Notes under the pieces: generated by a model
The model's input: only the letters and a program-made list of their open reading frames with translations
The model's database searches: none
What the model was told of the DNA's origin: nothing
Position numbers and translations under genes: made by a program
In this document: positions 59,198-64,000 of the stretch, piece by piece
Numbering within the stretch: position 1 is the stretch's first letter
Layout: every line of letters begins with the position of its first letter
Source: Sinonovacula constricta
Taxonomy: Eukaryota; Mollusca; Bivalvia; Cardiida; Solecurtidae
Assembly (NCBI GenBank): GCA_007844125.1
Contig: CM017568.1
Location: 3,589,882 to 3,653,881 of the forward strand
DNA length: 64,000 bases
Direction of reading: 5' to 3'

Positions 59198-60779
59198 CGA
59201 TGAATTTTGAAATGATAGAACTAACTAAAAGGTATCCTTGTATAACCTAGGGGATAAAGATTTACGGCGTTCAAGCGTTTGATGATGCCGAGTCAGCCCA
59301 GTTCTTCGAAGAACTTGCAGCAATGTCGGGAGGGCATCATTTGAAGTTAGACGATTTCTCCCACGTGTGTGATTTTATTATGGCAATCTGCTACCGAGAG
59401 AGGGGCGAGGAGTTCCTTGATGTAAGTAATACACAGTTTTCACAATCACACATTGTGGCAGATTGCTGCCTCTTCTTTGTCCATAACTTGTACCTTTGTG
59501 CAGTTGTCTTTGTAGACAGTTTAAGCTTAACATTAGGAGTATGCGAGAAACTTGCAATTTAAATTAGGAAAAGGCACTTTGGTACTTACTGCTTACTTTC
59601 TTTAATTTCACAGACAGTTTTTGTACATTTTGCTCAGTTTTTGTGAGCACCGGCGTGCGGTACAGCCTTTTCAAGTAAAAATACGCTAAAAATTCGATCA
59701 AGTTTGCTTGCCAATATGTCGGCGCATCCATCTAACAATGTGTTCGATTTTTCAAAATACCTTGCAATTGCAAAATAAGTTACCTAAGTTCTAGGGCAAC
59801 TAATCCTTAAAACCATGCCCGTCCGAATAACAATCAAATTAATCATGCATTTCAAATAGCAATCTTTCTTTTTCAGGAGTACGAAGCGGAAGTTCGAGCA
59901 CGCGAGGCTCGAATGGGACTTCATCCAGGACTTGAAGGCATGTTCGGGCAACTCCGGAAAGAATCGTCAACATCTTCTGTTTTATCGAATAAATCACGTG
60001 ACAGTGCAGGGCCATCTGGGGCTGTCGCCTGCGTCATGCCAATCCCGAGGAAAATATCTTCGTTGTCGTCTATTGGTTCTTCACCAGGACACAAAACACC
60101 GGAAGTAAAACCAACTGGCGCGAAAAAGACAAATGGAGGAAAGAAAGTTGCCAAAGTAGTTGGTGAGATAAGAAAGATAAATAAAACAATTATAAATGCA
60201 AAGAAGGCGAAATTAATTGAGATTAAAAAGAAACTTCCACAACTGCCTGTAAAAGGCCAAAAATCTGTTCAAAAGAATGTCCATAGTGGTGACACTAAAC
60301 GTCGTTTCAGAAATAAGGTCCCGGACACAAAATTCTCTCTCATGAAAGGAAAATTAGCAAAGCGATGGTCCCAGTGGAAAAAGATTGTGACCAGTGACGA
60401 ACCAGAAAACAAAAAACAATGGCGCAACCGGAAGTCGTCAGGTTGGTCTCGTTGTGGCTTGCTTTTCCGACCTAGACACCAAGGCAGCAAATTTCTGTAC
60501 GAATTTGCTGTTCAAACTGTAGCAGGTAGCAAGAAAAACGTGCTCTACCACAAAAACGCAGCAATAAATGCTCATATGAACACAAACTGGGAACGGATGC
60601 TGCTCCGTAGTTTGAAACCACGAGAAGAGATAGAGAAGATAGTGTCCAAAGGGTACAGTTTGTTTATGAGGAGAATGTTATTGAAGGGCATGGGAGAGAA
60701 GCAACGAGGCGCTGTACATGGCTTGGACAAGGAGTATATCTACTTCTGGAATACAAATAATTGCCATAATGTTTTGTGA
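58017..60779 (+). CDS. vWA-domain protein with long basic C-terminal tail, four exons
   Basis: Exons 58017-58151, 58743-59066, 59251-59421 and 59877-60779 all splice in phase 0 with clean donors and acceptors, giving 510 residues without frameshift. Residues about 14-205 form a von Willebrand factor A domain: beta strand plus MIDAS motif FDTTGSMS (Asp21, Thr23, Ser25), GTGGGD (Thr92) and the later Asp in IGDATPH (Asp126), so metal binding should be intact. There is no signal peptide or membrane segment; the protein is likely intracellular. The type resembles the vWA domains of alpha-kinase VwkA and TerY-like proteins, but no kinase domain follows. The last 300 residues are Lys/Arg-rich (KKTNGGKKVAKVVGEIRKIN) and end in a Trp/Phe-containing part I do not recognise. 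Function unassigned; a metal-dependent protein-binding adaptor is an inference. Confidence 0.9.
59153..59204. repeat. (GAT)n microsatellite
   Basis: About 17 GAT/ATG trinucleotide units with one GAC interruption, in an intron of the vWA gene. Confidence 0.95.
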
Positions 60780-61473
60780 GTTTGGTATTAAATGTTTTGT
60801 TGACTCATGTCATCAACATCTGACAATTTTAGCTAGTGATCAGTATTATGTATGGGTGGTAATAGATTAAAAGTACTTGATTATAGTTTTCTGGAACATA
60901 ATTTCCCATGGACATTGAAGGACAATACTCGATTCCAGATTATTGTATATCTTTTTATTGATCGTCATATTCGCTTAATTGTCCTAGTTATGATATATTA
61001 CAAAACCCATAACAAATGGTTTTATTCCTCTTAATATTTGTTGTCTTGGCTATTGTTAGAAAATGATGTCTATGCAATGTTGCTGAACAACACGGTTTTT
61101 TCAAATTTGTTTATTTAGCATGCTACTTCAATATTTGAGATATGATAGAATTTTTTTTAACAGAGACTATTCTGAGATCTATATTTTGTTAAAAAGCATA
61201 AGTGTATATTAGACACATTGTTTACATTTTTCAATAGTTAATTGTTTCAATATAATTTTTCTTACCATTGCTTCTTATTAGTTTTTTTTAAATATTCTGT
61301 GTGTTTATTCTGTGAGTTTTCATGTTTAAACAATGCATTTTAATTTATTCCATGTTTTCTATTTGTTGCATGATTTTTTTTTCCATTTGAATACGTATTG
61401 TTTTTACAGCACTACGATTTTCACTATTTCTTGATTGAGAGGTGATTTTTTTTTATCAAAAGTAATGAATCTA

Positions 61474-61479
61474 AATAAA
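61474..61479 (+). terminator. Candidate polyadenylation signal of vWA gene
   Basis: AATAAA about 695 bases after the stop codon at 60777-60779. A further AATAAA-like site lies near 61866. Confidence 0.3.
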
Positions 61480-63259
61480 ACAAAACAATTATTGCTGTTT
61501 GGTTTTAACAAAGAACAATAATATACATCATGATCTATATACTATATTGATCCTCCTTTCAGCTGTGAGCAAGTTTTATTGTTTTATCAGTATATACCAC
61601 TTTAAAACAAAATTATAACATGTGCCACCGACGCACAAGTCAACCAGCGATAAGGGTAAGGCCTACTACTATGCAGTATTTTAATCGCTAACACAAAATC
61701 ATAGATATCTATTTATTTTGGTTACTGTTTGTTAAAAACTCTTAAAAACCTTTTGTTGACTTTTTTGTTCAAAGGTTCACGCTCATGTGTCAGAGAAAGT
61801 TGGTTTATTAATACGTTAATGTATGTTAATGTAAAATGACTCGTTGACGTTTTATTGTCAATGAAAATAAAAGATTTACACTAAAGAAACACATACGTTT
61901 AATTGCCTTTTATTATAATATTTTATTATTATTGTCACAATAGTTCCATAGTTGTACTTTTCATTGCACTTCATTTAAAAGATATAAATTATGATCGTTT
62001 ATTTACATTAGATTTATAAAAACAACTTAAAGTTTGAAGTAATATTTCTTATCAGCAGCCAGCTGTGTGCACAGTTTGGACTGCTCTGTTATTACCCTTT
62101 AAAAATGGACAAAATCCACGAATGAAGTTACACGCTGTATGGCAGCGTTTTCTTTGGGTGCTGCAGAAAAAAAAAGTAAACATAAGGTGCGCCCAGTGCG
62201 CTGTCAACATGTATATCTAAGAAGTATAACTCTACACTGTCGTGTATAAGTAGTTAAAATTGAGTTGTTTCCCTTGGTAAAAGAGTACTGAAATTTTACT
62301 CCTGGCGAATAATTGATAAAATTAAGACATTTGATAATTACTCTGTAAAACAGATTCTGATCCAAAAATTTTCGTTATAAATAAAATACGTGTACGGCGT
62401 GCTTGTGAAGGACCCGGGTTGAATCTAATAAAATACAAACCAACTTACTTAAGGATCTATACAAATGACCGTTAGGTTTGTCTTATCATAAATTTTTTCA
62501 TAAATAAAAACTTAAATATCAGCATATGAGTTTATAATTAACAAATGTAACATGCGATGTCTTATTTGTAAGACTAACAGCTAGATCTAATCATCATACC
62601 TGGTTATTTGTTTCTTACGAATGAATTTTCCCAAACAAGCAACGATTAAAACGTAGGTTATGAATTAAAGAGTTTTAGTCTGGATGTAAGAAGTTTACAA
62701 ATGAAAATGAAATTGTAAGGCCATGTAGATCAAAGTTTTCAAGTCAATGCTCGTTTTTTTAAGATATTAAATATCCAAATAATGTGTCCACTTATTCAAT
62801 GTCATTTTTTAGGGTTCGGCAACTAAAATATACATAAAAATGCCAGTATTACTGTATATATGATGTTAAGCTAGTAGATTTTAATCTCTTTAGTTTTTAG
62901 TATTAAACACTCCATTGGACACAAAATTCTCCGAAACAGTTCTTAGTCACAAATAATCTCAGAAATTTGTACTTGCAAGTCGTTACACTAACACTTGTTC
63001 AACATTAACAAAACTTGCAAAATACATACGCCTAGTTTCGTTTAAGTTTTGGCATTTGGTAAGGAAATTTAGAAAATGGAGTTTTCAACGTTATTACATG
63101 TATTTTCTAAAGCGTTGTGGTTTAGTTGTTTATTCCCTAATAAATATATAGAGATACTTTTGTCGACATAACAAAGAACTGTTTTGTTTCAAATGGCTGA
63201 GGCGTGCCTATGCGACTTTGAGTATACGCTCTTTTCCTAGTGGGGTCTGGGGCATCCCG

Positions 63260-63284
63260 CCCCCCCCCCCCCACACACACACAC
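63260..63284. repeat. Poly-C / (CA)n run
   Basis: About 12 C followed by CA dinucleotides. Confidence 0.9.
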
Positions 63285-63811
63285 CCGGTTTTCTTTTTAC
63301 ATAGAAGGCTGTAGATGCATTCTGTTAGGGAGGTGGCACTCTCGCTGCCTCAGTACAAATTATTGTCTTAGGGAAGAATGAGACAGCATTACGTCAGGTA
63401 GGGAGAATTGGTAGAATTTGGAAAAAAGCGGATTAAGATAACGCGGGTTAGGCGAGTTTTTTATTCGCTTTTTGACGTATTTACTTTGTCAATTTTTCAA
63501 AGCAACTGTACCCACGTGCGAATGTGTGTTAGCCCAGACACGCTCCTAAATGGCATGATATGGTGGGATATTCTTGCCAGCACTGAATGATCACTTTTCA
63601 TGAAAATCGTATAAGACTTTCCCGTTAGTTTTCTGGTAATATAAAAGAAAGCGCAGTAATCAAAATACATGAAAATATTATCTTTAACCGATTCTTTTTT
63701 TAGAAAACTGTTAATTACCAGGTAGTTAAAATATGCTACAATAGTGAAATAACTATAGCACAGACTTAGGACGAACATGTTATAAATGAATTGTAACATA
63801 GGGAGAAAAAT

Positions 63812-63892
63812 GTGCAGCCAGTCCGGGACTCGATCCCGGGACCCTTCGCTAACAGGGCGAATGCTATACCGACTGAGCTTAGGGACCGCTTA
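63812..63892 (-). tRNA. tRNA-like element, probably pseudogene or SINE head
   Basis: On the minus strand it shows a D arm (GCTCAGTCGGTATAGC), an anticodon stem TTCGC/GCGAA and a T arm CCGGGATCGAGTCCCGG, so boxes A and B are strong. The 5' GGTCCCT has no pairing partner at the 3' side, and the anticodon loop reads CCTGTTA without the usual U before the anticodon, so amino acid identity is uncertain. A working tRNA is doubtful; a tRNA-derived SINE head running to the window end is more likely. Confidence 0.5.
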
Positions 63893-64000
63893 CACATTCT
63901 CTCCCTATCGACCGGCTACATACACCCCGGGCAACTTGAAATTCGTCCTCGAATTTCCACAGACTATGAACCCTACATAGAACTCACAAGCACTTCTCAA

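Larger units (their letters stand above)
60780..63810. other. Downstream of vWA gene, no gene seen
   Basis: A+T-rich 3' flank with a poly-C/CA run at 63260-63284. Short frames (60852-61034, 63408-63590, 63497-63799) show no domain or splice support. Confidence 0.55.

Noticed and set aside
63812..63892. Working tRNA gene
   Set aside because: The acceptor stem does not pair and the anticodon loop is irregular, so a SINE head or pseudogene is more likely.

Overview
This window is animal nuclear DNA: A+T-rich, intron-rich, with GT-AG splice sites and dense in tRNA-derived SINEs, palindromic MITEs, minisatellites and a decayed non-LTR retrotransposon. Gene content and repeat style suggest a marine lophotrochozoan, most likely a bivalve mollusc. 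The species cannot be fixed by reading alone. Nothing prokaryotic is present (no operons, no CRISPR).

Layout. (1) 1-13935, + strand: 3' part of NCAPH2 (condensin II subunit H2), 13 exons traced, with a 58/52-bp minisatellite and many SINEs in its introns. A possible small antisense gene lies in one intron (5146-5593, minus). (2) 14000-23000: gene-poor, with LINE tail, SINEs, a 41-bp minisatellite and a complete MITE. (3) 23076-25894 (perhaps to 26174), minus: PPP1R15 (GADD34/CReP family), which directs PP1 to eIF2alpha. (4) 27447-31745, minus: decayed LINE split by a 2031-bp hAT-like element with 8-bp target duplication. (5) 35498-50345, minus: secreted chymotrypsin-like serine protease in six exons with full His-Asp-Ser triad and a long basic propeptide; its last intron holds a 7.7-kb satellite of a 75-bp unit (37259-44970). 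(6) 50561-57600: MITEs, SINEs and low-complexity DNA. (7) 58017-60779, +: a four-exon gene for a vWA-domain protein with a long basic tail. (8) 60780-64000: no gene seen; a tRNA-like element at the end.

The four main genes work in unrelated processes (chromosome condensation, integrated stress response, secreted proteolysis, and an unassigned vWA adaptor), so the neighbourhood is not a functional cluster. Two themes stand out. First, six single-base frameshifts interrupt otherwise intact, well-conserved genes, and each is repaired by removing one base, pointing to residual assembly insertions rather than gene death. Second, the 75-bp satellite gives very long but spurious open frames on both strands because 75 is 25 codons; part of it (about 42240-44880) carries indels placed at the very sites where repeat units differ, as a collapsed consensus would.
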